Notes: generated by a model not told the origin, from the sequence alone. 15,385 bases of DNA from Acanthamoeba sp. SK_2022b (GCA_027943245.1 JANDJZ010001219.1:1-15385); one strand, 5' to 3'. Numbered from the stretch's first letter, positions 1 through 8,564 are shown. Numbers and translations: made by a program.

Positions 1-460
1 GCCAACGGCTCGCGGCTCGAGCGCCGGTTCTGGGGCGACAGCACGCTCCTCGACGTCAAGCACTTTGTCGACCTGCGGCTGCTCGAGGCGGCCAAGCGCG
101 AGGACGAGGACCGAGCGAGCCAGGGCGACCGCAAGGCGGTCGTGGCCGCCGGCGATGGAGGCGGCAGGGGCGAGGAGTCGCAGGCAGACGACCTGGGTGG
201 TGGGGAGGAGGAGGAGGAGCTGCGGCCGGAGCGCTACATGCCGCCCAACTACTTTCTCGCCACGACCTACCCGCAGAAGAAGTTCACCAACTGGTACACC
301 CTTTGCCTCGACTCCAGTCTTGCTGTGTGCGTGTGGCGCGTGTGGCGCGTGTGGCTACTGCCGTGGCTCACTCGCTATACCGTGGTGGGACCACAGGAAC
401 GAAACGTTGGAAGAGGCGGGCCTGTGCCCTCGAGCGCTGGTGTGCATACAGAACGAGTGA
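1..460 (+). CDS. UBX-domain protein, C-terminal part (5' truncated by window)
   Basis: Two exons are visible: 1-293 (reading frame 1, open at the left edge) and 397-460, joined over a 103-bp GT-AG intron (294-396). The join rebuilds the codon for Trp and gives about 118 residues ending in TNWNETLEEAGLCPRALVCI and three more residues. This is the end of a UBX fold: GSRLERRF at the start, the LLDVKHFVDL helix, NYFLATTYPQKKF, then the TLEEAGLCPRALV strand-turn. UBX domains are ubiquitin-like modules that usually dock on the p97/Cdc48 ATPase, so the protein is probably a p97 adaptor or a FAF/UBXN relative. Two oddities: an acidic, Gly-rich insert of about 45 residues (roughly 32-78) splits the domain, and the usual p97-contacting F-P-R turn reads Y-P-Q. 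The N-terminal part that would give the subfamily lies outside the window. Confidence 0.8.
   Translation, partial: PTARGSSAGSGATARSSTSSTLSTCGCSRRPSARTRTERARATARRSWPPAMEAAGARSRRQTTWVVGRRRRSCGRSATCRPTTFSPRPTRRRSSPTGTPFASTPVLLCACGACGACGYCRGSLAIPWWDHRNETLEEAGLCPRALVCIQNE
294..396 (+). other. Intron in UBX gene
   Basis: GT at 294-295 and AG at 395-396. Removing it joins the UBX strand to its C-terminal turn in phase 2. It contains a GTGTGCGTGTGG-like motif, a weak form of the GT-rich intron sequence seen elsewhere in the window. Confidence 0.75.
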
Positions 461-745
461 GCGCTTGGTTGGGCCCATGACCCACAAATACACTTCTTTC
501 GCGTTGTTGATACTCGAGCAGCGTGATGGGTTGTTGTCTTCTTGCCGCTCTGGGCTGATACCACGATCAACTTGTTGGTCTGTGTCGACAAACAGCTCTC
601 CGGCAACACTTGTTTTCTCAGCGCTTTAAGAGAGATGACGATGACGCGAAGAGGGCATCTACACTGCTCTGCCTCGGTCGTCCTCCTAGGGATCTCCTGC
701 CTCTTCGTCTTCAATTTGTTCTGTACGATTGGGGCGAGTGGTGAG

Positions 746-2080
746 ATGGCGGTGGATTGCCACACATCACGAGAGTGCCTGCTGTCCCTCCGCGGGCACC
801 TTACGGCCATGCAAAACCTCGAGGATGATCTGGCCATGTACGGTGAGGTCGCGCCAACGGTGGGCCAACTGCTGCAGCTGCAGGTATCGCTCAACCGATT
901 TACCGCGTTGGCCGACCGCATGCTGGCCATCACGGACTACCTCGCCCACATCACCCCGCACGTCCCTCCCACTCCACCTGGTACGCGCCTCCACCGATTT
1001 ATTTTATTATTATTATTATTATTATTATTCGTTATTAGTTATTATTATACAATTTATTTAAATCGTAAAAAATAACAATAATACTGAAATCTTGACCGCT
1101 TCCTTCGCACTACGAAAGACGACACCGTCGTTCAGACCAACACCAGTGCAGACCTGGAGGAGGGCGAGGGCACGCACTTTGGGTCAGCGACCACGACCAG
1201 CGACGACGAGGGCTGGGCTCAGGCCTACCACGCAACGACGACTGTCGATGGCCAGGAGGACGAGGAGGAGCGGCGCCGGCAGCTGGCCGAGCACCGAGAG
1301 GAGCGCGAGCTCTACCTGGAGAAGCTCGAGGCGCTCCACCGGGTCATGCGCAAGGTCCAGGCCATCAAGGCCCTGGGCTCCACCGACGGCCGCGATCCCC
1401 TGCCCGACATCGGTGCGGGAGCTGCCCGCCTGTCTCCTGGCGCGTGGCCGCCCAAAGCTGACCCTATCCCGCATGTGCGTGTGCGTGTGCGATGAGCGCA
1501 GCCCATCTGGAGCGACTCTACGACGCGGAGGAGAAGCGACTGGGGAGCGGGTGGCCGCTGGCCGACCTGGACTACGACGAGTTCGAGGACGAGGACGAGG
1601 TCTCGGAGCCCCACTCGACGCACGGGGACGCCGCCAGCAGTCCCGGCCTCCGCAAGCTCATGGCGCTCGAGCAGGAGATCGCCAAGCTCCTGGCCCTCCC
1701 CAAGAGCGCAAGTGCGGCACCACCCACAACATATCACGATGACAATGATGACAATGACGATATAAGGACAGCATGACGATGTGACGTGATGTGTGCGCCA
1801 ACAACGTCACGCTGATGGTTCTGACGTGTCTCGCGCAGGCCGAGAGCGGAGGCTGCAGGAGCTGACGGAGGAGCTGCTGAAGCTGTGGGAGACGGGCGAG
1901 TACACGGACTACATCCGCGTGGTCACGCTCTCGTCGGACGAGAGCGCGGCGCGCAACACCACCTGGAGCGTCTCTCTCGACGGCGTCCTGCGATTAGAGA
2001 AGAACGGCGAGGACCAGGAGGAAGGCGAGGACGAGGACTACCACGAGGACGAGGACGAGGAGGACGAACTCTGGCTATAG
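746..2080 (+). CDS. Unrecognised helical protein with acidic C-terminus
   Basis: The four-exon model is 746-980, 1119-1412, 1502-1711 and 1839-2080 (TAG), about 326 residues. All joins keep frame (phases 1, 1, 1). I do not recognise the family. The N-terminal 80 residues are helical (RECLLSLRGHLTAMQNLEDD, then LLQLQVSLNRF). The middle holds a coiled-coil-like charged helix (RRRQLAEHREERELYLEKLE, followed by ALHRVMRKVQAIKAL). A later helix (LRKLMALEQEIAKLL) leads into RRLQELTEELLKLWETGEY, and the protein ends in a D/E-rich tail with a terminal LWL. This suggests a cytosolic or nuclear scaffold. ATG 746 was chosen because codon use becomes GC-ending only after it. An in-frame ATG at 635 would add a hydrophobic, signal-peptide-like leader, but that stretch uses rare codons and looks like 5' UTR. 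Confidence 0.65.
1003..1034 (+). repeat. (TTA)n trinucleotide microsatellite in intron 1
   Basis: About ten TTA units lie in the first intron (981-1118) of the unrecognised helical gene, followed by further A+T-rich sequence. It contains stops in the host reading frame and is clearly intronic. Confidence 0.85.
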
Positions 2081-2296
2081 AGCCAGCCAACAACTCAGTC
2101 AATCGACGGCTGGCGTTCATGTACTGTACTCGCAAGTCACGAACGACTACTCTCTTTTTTTTCTCTCTCTCTCTCCAAGCCTGCTCGTCCGAGTAGAACG
2201 AGGAAGATGGTGTGGGGAGGGGAGGGGGGGGTGATGTAGTATATATGTAGATGAAGTATGTTTTATTCGGGACACACGCAGCATGTCGAGTGCAGC

Positions 2297-3167
2297 TTAG
2301 TGGGCCTCAGAGGCAACGTGCTCCTGAAAGCAGAGCGTAGGGAAGCGAGTGGTGAGAAAAAGAATGAGTAGAGGCGTGTAGAGCTGCGAACGAACCTCGT
2401 AGGCCTTGGCGTCGAGGAGGTCGTTGAGCTCGGCCTGGTTGTTGACCTTGAGCTTGACCATCCAGCCGTTGCCGTAGGGATCGCTGTTGATGTTCACCGA
2501 GCCCTTGTCCTTGAGCTCCTACTCGGGCGCGATGGAGGAGGTGAGCAGCCAGCCCGCGACAGGCAAAGGAGATAGGGGCAAGTAGAGAGCATACCGCGTT
2601 CACCTCAACGACCTCGCCGCTGATGGGGGCGTAGATGTCGGACACAGTCTTAACGGACTCCACGGCACCGAACGACTCCTGCGCACAGCGATGTTGAAGT
2701 TATTGCATTGTAAAAATCACCAAAAAAAAAAAAAGCGCGAACGAAATGGAACGATGTGCGGGGGCAGAAGCTACCTTCTGGCCGTAGGTGGCGCCGGTCT
2801 CAGGCAGGTCCACGAAGACCACCTCGCCGAGGGCCTCCTGAGCGTGGTCGGTGATACCAATCGTGGCCACGCCGTTGGCCACGCGCACCCATTCGTGCGA
2901 CTTGGTGTACTTGAGATCCGCCGGCACTGCGCCAAGATTAATTGAGAATTGATCAGATTGTTTGCATGTTCGTGTAGGTCTTTTGCCAACAATTGTTACT
3001 CGAGTAACCCTGGTACTGAAATTGCAAGTCTTACCGTTGGTCGAGTACGACCGCGAGGCGAGGATGGCCCAAGCGGAGGAGGGCTTGATCAGACCGGCCG
3101 AAGCGGTGGTCAGTCGCAGCTGCTGGGCAACAGGACGGGTCTTGAGAAGGGTAGCAGTGCGCCTCAT
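2297..3167 (-). CDS. GCSH: Glycine cleavage system H protein, mitochondrial
   Basis: Five exons on the minus strand: 3167-3035, 2926-2775, 2678-2595, 2518-2396 and 2323-2297 (TAA). They total 172 residues with consistent phases. The H protein carries the aminomethyl intermediate on a lipoyl-lysine arm between the P, T and L proteins of the glycine cleavage complex in the mitochondrial matrix. The family is clear from [28 protein letters not shown], the lipoylation motif [20 protein letters not shown] (lysine at about residue 105) and the [13 protein letters not shown] end. Residues 1 to about 44 are rich in Arg, Ser, Thr and Ala, with almost no acidic residues ([12 protein letters not shown]... 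SRSYSTNG), a typical mitochondrial presequence. ATG 3167 is the first in-frame ATG. The last exon has only nine codons. The gene is divergent from the F-box/WD40 gene, with 278 bp between the start codons. Confidence 0.95.
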
Positions 3168-3325
3168 ATTGTTCTCTCCAATCGAATAATGGAACACAGA
3201 TTGAAGAGATCAGAAATGGCCCATAAAAAACGTTTCTTGCCTGTTTGCTTGGAATTTCGGTTATGAGCTAGTTGGCTTGTTGGCCTTTTGGGGGTCTAGT
3301 GCTACACGTACCAGAGTTGTTCGTA

Positions 3326-3339
3326 GTGGCTCGAGCCAC
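3326..3339. promoter_or_regulatory. 14-bp perfect palindrome in divergent promoter
   Basis: GTGGCTCGAGCCAC is its own reverse complement. It lies near the middle of the spacer between the start codons of the H-protein gene (minus) and the F-box/WD40 gene (plus). It may bind a dimeric factor acting on both genes, but that is inference from position and symmetry only. Confidence 0.35.
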
Positions 3340-3412
3340 AAGCAGTTCCTTGAGCCTCAACTTCTTCAGAACAACGAACTGCCCTCATAACAGGCAAACG
3401 ACATAAAGCAAA

Positions 3413-3418
3413 CACGTG
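3413..3418. promoter_or_regulatory. E-box-like CACGTG
   Basis: CACGTG lies 28 bp before the ATG of the F-box/WD40 gene. This hexamer is the classic bHLH binding core. One hexamer is weak evidence, and it may be chance. Confidence 0.2.
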
Positions 3419-3445
3419 CAAGAGCAGCCGAACCTCCAGTAAAAG

Positions 3446-4217
3446 ATGAGTGGGCTGACGGGCGTGGCGCAGGTGCTGCACCACAAGGTGGCACTAATCA
3501 AGTCCCTCATGGAAGATCTGTCAGAGTCCGCCTCGGAGAACTGCGTTCACGCGTACTTTGCCGATTCGCTTTCGATGTTTCAGATGCTCGAGGAGGAGCT
3601 CTCCATCCAATTCGACAGGGCCAACCTCTTCCTCTCATTTCTTGTGCGTCTCCTCGTGCCCCTCCTTTCCTCTTAAGCATCGTTGCTCACCATGCTGGCC
3701 TGCAGGCGGACCACAACGTGCCGCCGCCTGCCGCCTCTGCCGGCTACTTCTCCGTTCTGCCTCGAGGTAGCGCTCCTCCGCCCTGTCCTCTACTCTGTTG
3801 CCCCCTTTTCTCATGGGCGATGATGACATGGCGGCAGAGGTGGAGCTGCATATCATGTCCTACCTCAGCGAGAACGAGCTCAACACCGTCGCTCTCCTCA
3901 GCAACGTACGGGCACAGGCCAACAGGCCATCCTCCTCTCCCTACAACAACAGTCTTTGTGCGTGTAGCGCGCTCACACGACAATACTGGCCAGCACCACA
4001 AGCAGCTTGCCGACGACGACGAGCTGTGGCGACGCCTGTACGGCGTCAAGTGGGCCAGCCGACGCAAACAGCGCTCCTCGTACCCCACCGACGAGACGTC
4101 ATGGAAAAACTACTTCGTCGAGCGCCAGAAGGTGGAGAAGCACTGGAAGACCGGCGAGTACGCCATCAAGACCATTCAGGGCCACTCCGGTACGTGCACG
4201 CTCAAAGGGCATTGGCG

Positions 4218-4271
<54 letters not shown>

Positions 4272-5672
4272 TTTTGGTGTGTGGGTAGGCGAACGCCGGC
4301 TGAACCTTCTTCGTTCAACGCCCACAGGTCCTGTCCTGTGCCTGTCGTTTGACAATCGCAACATCATCACCGGCAGTGGGCACCGGGAGATTCGGGTCTG
4401 GGATCTCAACACCCGGCGATGCAAGCACACGCTCTCAGGTGCGCCGTCGCGTAGTGGCAGCTACTCGCGCGCGCACACATGCACACGCTCACCGTGCTGC
4501 CCTTGGGGGGGGGGGGCGAACCGTTACAGGGCACACCGACTCGGTGTACTGCCTGCAGCACGACAACGAAAAGATCGTCTCGGGCAGCGCCGACAAGACC
4601 GTGCGCATATGGCAGATCAGGGACAGAGGTAACGCGTTAGCTGCTGGTGTTCGCGTCACACTCGACTATGGCCTCACGTAGGAGCCATTTCGTGTGCGTG
4701 TGCGTGTGCGTGGGTCAGATTCGTGGGAGGACTTGGACCAGGGCGGCGAGGAGGTCGGGATCAAGTGCACCAAGCGGCTCACCGGCCACACGGACGCCGT
4801 GATGTGCCTCCAATACGACAAGGACCGCGTCGTGACCGGCAGCGCCGACAACACCATCAAAGTCTGGGACCCCATGACCGGAAAATGCCTGGTACATAGG
4901 CGTATGCGTGTGCGTGTGCGTGTGCGCGTGCGCGTGCGTGTGCGGCTCTCACGTCCAGAGTTGCGGCCACGCTAATGACACACATACGATGCAGGCGACG
5001 CTGCAGGGCCATACTGGCCGTGTGTGGTCGCTTCAGTTTGAAGGCAACCGATTGGTCTCGGGAGCCAACGACAAGACCATACGCGTGTGGGACCTCCACA
5101 CCGGCGTTTGCACGATGACTCTCCAGCGGTGCGCCCTGCATTTTCTATCTTTATATATAATATCTATATATTTCTATATATAAAAACTAGAAAATTGGAT
5201 TTTATTTTTGTGTTATTTTTTTTTTAAAAAAAAATCTTATTTGAATAGAGCCTAACCTCGTTCTCCGCATCCAAAGACATACGCATTCGATTCGTTGTTT
5301 GCAGTTCGATAGGAACAAGATCATGAGCGGCTCCAACGACAGAACGATCAAGCTCTGGGACGTCAACACCGGACAGTGTCTACACACGCTCAAGGGCCAC
5401 ACTGGTTCTCTCTCCCTCTCTCCCCCCCCATCCATCACCTCTGTCCGCCTCTCGTGCCGTAACCTCCCCCCACGCGCACGCGCACGCGCACACGAGCAGA
5501 TTGGGTGCGCTGCCTCAAGTTTGACGACTCCAAGATGGCGTCGGGTGGTTTCGATGAGACCATCAAACTGTGGGACATGCACACCGGCAAGTGCCTCACC
5601 ACTCTCAAGGGTAACTAGCCCACCTCTCCCACTCCACTCTGTCTCCACACTCGATCGCCGGCTGACTCGTGC

Positions 5673-5738
<66 letters not shown>

Positions 5739-5949
5739 CCCAGGACACACGGACGCGGTGATGTGTCTGCAGTTTGACTCGCGGCGCATCGTGTCGGGCA
5801 GCAAGGACAAGAACCTCATCGTGTGGGACTTTACGCAGCGGGAGAAGCGACGCGAGGGCCGCATCGTGCTCAAGACCAAGAAGAGCAGCACCCACGACGG
5901 CACCTACATCTGGAAGGGCCGCGGTCGCGGCGTGCCGCTCGCCTCCTGA
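3446..5949 (+). CDS. F-box protein with seven WD40 repeats (SCF substrate adaptor)
   Basis: Eleven exons: 3446-3643, 3706-3766, 3838-3905, 3994-4189, 4328-4438, 4530-4628, 4719-4891, 4995-5128, 5277-5404, 5500-5610 and 5744-5949. They give 494 residues with consistent phases. The F-box (about 84-127) reads LPREVELHIMSYLSENELNT, then VALLSN/HHKQLADDDELWRRLYG, and would bind Skp1. Seven WD40 repeats follow (about 171-470), each with GH...V.(C/S)L.FD...(I/V).SGS.D.TI(R/K)(V/L)WD, predicting a seven-bladed propeller that selects substrates for an SCF ubiquitin ligase. The layout matches the Cdc4/Fbw7, Met30 and beta-TrCP group, but the orthologue cannot be fixed by eye. An acidic loop of about 20 residues separates repeats 2 and 3. 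The start of exon 4 (3994) was chosen for F-box spacing; an AG a few codons downstream is possible. Residues 1-66 are helical and could mediate dimerisation. Confidence 0.9.
4220..4270 (+). repeat. (GT)n microsatellite, F-box/WD40 intron 4
   Basis: An uninterrupted GT tract of about 51 bp lies inside intron 4190-4327, between the F-box region and the first WD40 repeat. Confidence 0.95.
4690..4716 (+). repeat. Degenerate GTGTGC repeat, intron 6
   Basis: Imperfect GTGTGC units lie just before the acceptor at 4717-4718. They occupy the place normally taken by a polypyrimidine tract. Confidence 0.7.
4900..4943 (+). repeat. Degenerate GTGTGC/GCGTGC repeat, intron 7
   Basis: Alternating purine-pyrimidine GTGTGC and GCGTGC units lie within intron 4892-4994 of the F-box/WD40 gene. 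Confidence 0.75.
5675..5737 (+). repeat. (GT)n microsatellite, F-box/WD40 intron 10
   Basis: An uninterrupted GT tract of about 63 bp ends six bases before the acceptor AG at 5742-5743. It sits directly against the 3' splice site of the last exon. Confidence 0.95.
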
Positions 5950-6157
5950 CACTCATTATATTCTCTGAAATATATAAACAAAACAATTGTATATAACGCA
6001 AAAAAGGAAGAGTCTTTTTGTAATTAATTTTCAACGCCAGATCGCAGCTTTCCTTTTTAACCTAATACCAAATCGATGAGATAGGCGACCCCTCTTGCGT
6101 GTCACAAAGCAACAGCGGTGGCAAGCTTAGAGAAACACATCTAGCTCTAACATTTCT

Positions 6158-7522
6158 ATGGCTCTCCAGTTTACAGGTACTGTCCCAAATAAATGCTCTG
6201 ATCTAGATTGAGCAACAACGACAAAGCAATCCCTGTAGCTGTCCTGTGCTAACCACGTGTGCGATCTCAGTGGTACAGGCGAAAGACCTGCCGGCCGCCG
6301 ACGCCTCGGGGAAGTCTGACCCCTATGTCGAAGTACGGGACATTGGCGTGTGAGATATCGATATCTTCGGGGACATGGAGACCTTGCTCACTGCCTGTTT
6401 CCTGTTTACAGGTGACCATCAACAACGTAACGCACAAGACCAAGACTATCAAAGGCACTCTCACTCCTTATTGGGGTACCGCTTCCCCACCTCCACCCCA
6501 CGCACCCACCTTGGACGAGAAAGATACCGAAGCTCTCGCCATTCCCGTCGTGGCTGGCGTTGCCGCCTTGATGCAGGCGAGACCTTCACGTTCCTCCCCG
6601 CGAGCTTCAAGGCCGCCACCGACACGATCCGGGTCGACGTCTTCGACTGGGACCGCTTCTCCAGCAACGACCTCCTCACCCGCAACCTGATTCCCATCTC
6701 CAAGTTCGCCGCTGCCGGGACTGTTGACGAGTGGTTGCCGCTCAACGCCATCAAAGGAGGCTCCAGAGCCTCCATGCAGATCAAGGTCAGCTTCGCCTTC
6801 CTTGGCGGTCCACCCTTGATTGTGTGCTGAGTCTCGATGTGTTGGGACAGGTGGTCTATGGAGACGGTAAGCCCGCTGGCGACGCTAAGCCGGCTGCCCA
6901 TGGGCACTCCCCGGCAGCTGCTCACCCTCAGCAGCAGCCACCCCATGGGCATCAGCCTCAGCAGCAGTCACCCCATGGGCATCCGCAGCAGCAACATTCA
7001 CCGCATGGGCATCCGCCTCAACAGCAGCAGCCCTACGGCTACCCGCCTCAGCAGCAAGCCCCCTACGGGTATCCGTCTCAGCAGCAGCCCTACGGCTATC
7101 CGCCTCAGCAGCAAGTCCCCTACGGCTATCCGCCTCAACAGGCTGGCGGCTACCCGCCTCAGCAGCAGCAGGCCTACGGATTCCCGCCTCAACAGGCTGG
7201 TGGCTTCCCTCCTCACCAGACGGGTGGCTTCCCGCCTCAGCAGGCCGGTGGCTTCCCTCCTCACCAGGCCGGTGGCTTCCCGCCTCAGCAGCAGGCCGGT
7301 GGCTATCCGCCGCAGCAGCAGGCCTACGGATTCCCGCCTCAGCAGGCTGGTGGTCTCCCTCCTCACCAGACGGGCGGCTTCCCGCCTCAGCAGCAACAAG
7401 GGATGCCCCCCCAGCCGCAGGCTCCTTATGGCTACCCGCCGCAGCAGCAATATCTGACCGGCGGCTTCCCTCCCCAGGGCTTGGCCCCTACTGGCGGCCC
7501 CCAGCCAGGCAGGCCGTACTGA
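6158..7522 (+). CDS. Single C2-domain protein with Gly/Pro/Tyr/Gln-rich tail
   Basis: Five exons: 6158-6176, 6271-6332, 6412-6475, 6577-6785 and 6851-7522. They give 341 residues with consistent phases. The C2 domain spans about 1-121. It starts MALQFTVVQAKDLPAADASG, continues KSDPYVEVTINN and TPYWGETFTF, and ends DVFDWDRFSSND plus a closing strand. The five Asp positions expected to bind Ca2+ are present (about D17, D23, D72, D74, D80), so Ca2+-dependent membrane binding is likely. The tail (123-341) is disordered, built from PHGHPQQQ, PYGYPPQQQ, GGFPPQQ and GGFPPHQ units. Similar C2-plus-tail or tail-plus-core designs occur in plant SRC2-like proteins and annexin VII; that parallel is recalled, not tested. 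The first exon holds only 19 coding bases. The acceptor at 6851 gives a C2 end matching the family. Confidence 0.88.
6929..7500 (+). repeat. Coding minisatellite (Gly/Pro/Tyr/Gln-rich units)
   Basis: Short in-frame units of about 18-30 bp encode (P)HGHPQQQ, PYGYPPQQQ and GGFPP(Q/H)Q variants. Repeated CCGCCTCAGCAG-type blocks make the DNA itself repetitive, so copy number is likely to vary between strains. Confidence 0.9.
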
Positions 7523-7754
7523 CCTTATTGGCGCGCACACGCCATGACCACGGCGAGGGACGTGTCCTACTCCAGCCAACAACTGTGCTCAGGTTGGTGA
7601 GCAGCTGCAGAAGCGCGGTGTCGTGGAGGCAAGCTTTTGATCAGAGCACCAAAGCCAGAGTAAACACACTTTGTCCCCACCGCTACCCATGTCTGTACAC
7701 ATCTACACCAACCATCACTTCGAAGCTCTCCTCTTAGTGCCGCTGTCCATCGTG
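7523..7754. other. Convergent intergenic spacer
   Basis: This 232-bp stretch between the stop of the C2 gene (plus) and the stop of the cryptic minus-strand gene holds no supportable ORF, RNA gene or clear terminator. It should contain both 3' UTRs. Confidence 0.6.
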
Positions 7755-8387
7755 TTACTCATCGACAGGCTCTTCTTCACCTTCGGGCTCTTCTTCTTCA
7801 GGCTCCTCTTCGCCTTCGGGCTCTTCTTCTTCGGGCTCCTCTTCGCCTTCGGGCTCCTCGCTGGCCGTTTCTATCCTCCTCCTTTGTCTGGGCCGCTCCT
7901 CTTTGTCATCGTGCTTCTGGCCGCAACAATTCAGCGTGACTTAGATTGCCAACAACAAAACCCGGGTTGGAGAGAGTCACCTCTTGCTCGGCTGCGCGGG
8001 ATGTGCCGCGAGTCCTCACTGGAGAAGCCGAAGACGCCTTTCGAGCCTCTTTGTTGTCCTTGTTAACGTCACGGATCGCTCTGGTTACTTTTTTGAAAGT
8101 GGCCTCGAGTTGTCCCGACTTGCAATTTGCTCATCCTTTGCCGCGAGCTGGGCACCCACATCTGATTGAGATGGGTGAATACTTTCTCCTCCACCAGCAT
8201 TGTGGGAGCTTCTTGGAGTACCTGTGGCTGGAACCAGCTCCCGCACCTGCAGATCAGGAGCCAAGAGGACTCTGGGACCAACCCACTCGCCCCAAGTACT
8301 GACGGGCGTTGCAACGAGACTTGCGGGCGCCTTGATCGTGCTCAATGGGCTCTCCTGCTCGAGGCTATAGAGTGCGATAGCAGTCAT
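7755..8387 (-). CDS. Cryptic small gene with acidic repeat tail, unknown function
   Basis: The three-exon model on the minus strand is 8387-8222, 8129-7981 and 7916-7755 (TAA), about 158 residues, phases 1 and 0. Exon 3 is supported by an exact in-phase join after EQE to KHDDKEERPRQRRRIETASE, followed by three EEPEGEEEPE-type acidic units and a VDE end. Exon 2 encodes a heptad-like helix, QLEATFKKVTRAIRDVNKDN, with hydrophobics spaced 4-3-4-3. Exon 1 starts MTAIALYSLEQESPLSTIKA. I do not recognise the family. A basic helix followed by an acidic tail would suit a nuclear or chromatin-associated protein, but this is speculation. The first splice is uncertain: exon 1's frame stays open to 8085 and also looks coding, so a one-base frameshift near 8120 is the rival model. 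Confidence 0.5.
7766..7861 (-). repeat. 33-bp-period acidic coding repeat
   Basis: Read on the minus strand, three near-identical 11-codon units encode PEGEEEPEEEE. Differences are mostly third-position changes. They form the C-terminal tail of the cryptic minus-strand gene. Confidence 0.8.
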
Positions 8388-8564
8388 GTCTGGCAATCTT
8401 CGAGTTGGAATGATAAGAACAACCCGCTACTCGAATCCAGACGTTCTGTACGTTCCCGCCAAAAGCGATCGCGTGCCCTTTTCAATTATGAAAAACAAAA
8501 AAAACCGCCCTTTCCTGGAACTTGTTTAGTCTCTATTCGACATCGCTGAGTGGGACGCAGCAGG
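8388..8564. promoter_or_regulatory. Bidirectional promoter between cryptic gene and PARP1
   Basis: This 177-bp spacer lies between two divergent start codons (8387 minus, 8565 plus). It contains an E2F-like element next to a GCGATCGC palindrome (8465-8472) and an A-rich tract (8490-8505). No TATA box is obvious. Confidence 0.5.
8453..8464 (-). promoter_or_regulatory. E2F-like binding site
   Basis: The minus strand reads TTTTGGCGGGAA, which matches the E2F consensus TTSSCGSS. It lies about 100 bp upstream of the PARP1 ATG and about 65 bp upstream of the divergent gene's ATG. Confidence 0.4.

Noticed and set aside
635..745. N-terminal signal peptide for the orphan helical gene (ATG 635)
   Set aside because: The hydrophobic stretch uses rare, A/T-ending codons unlike the rest of the gene, and the downstream protein looks cytosolic or nuclear. 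Kept only as an alternative start.
355..933. Minus-strand 192-codon ORF across the UBX end and next gene start
   Set aside because: Codon use is not biased like real exons here, it lacks recognisable features, and it overlaps two supported plus-strand genes.
5202..5903. Minus-strand 233-codon ORF with a His-Thr run
   Set aside because: It is antisense to WD40 exons and the (GT)n of intron 10, with no domain-like content.
6929..7500. Possible CRISPR-like array
   Set aside because: The units are variable, directly adjacent, in frame and code for a low-complexity tail. There are no unique spacers.
6998..7582. Minus-strand 194-codon ORF of LLLRRVA-type repeats
   Set aside because: It is antisense of the Gly/Pro/Tyr/Gln tail of the C2 protein. 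Its repetition only mirrors the coding repeat.
7671..8066. Plus-strand 131-codon ORF with hydrophobic FFFRLLFAFGLFFFGLLFAFG, resembling a membrane protein
   Set aside because: It is the antisense of the acidic Glu/Pro repeat of the cryptic minus-strand gene; the hydrophobic look comes from CTT/CTC complementing GAA/GAG codons.
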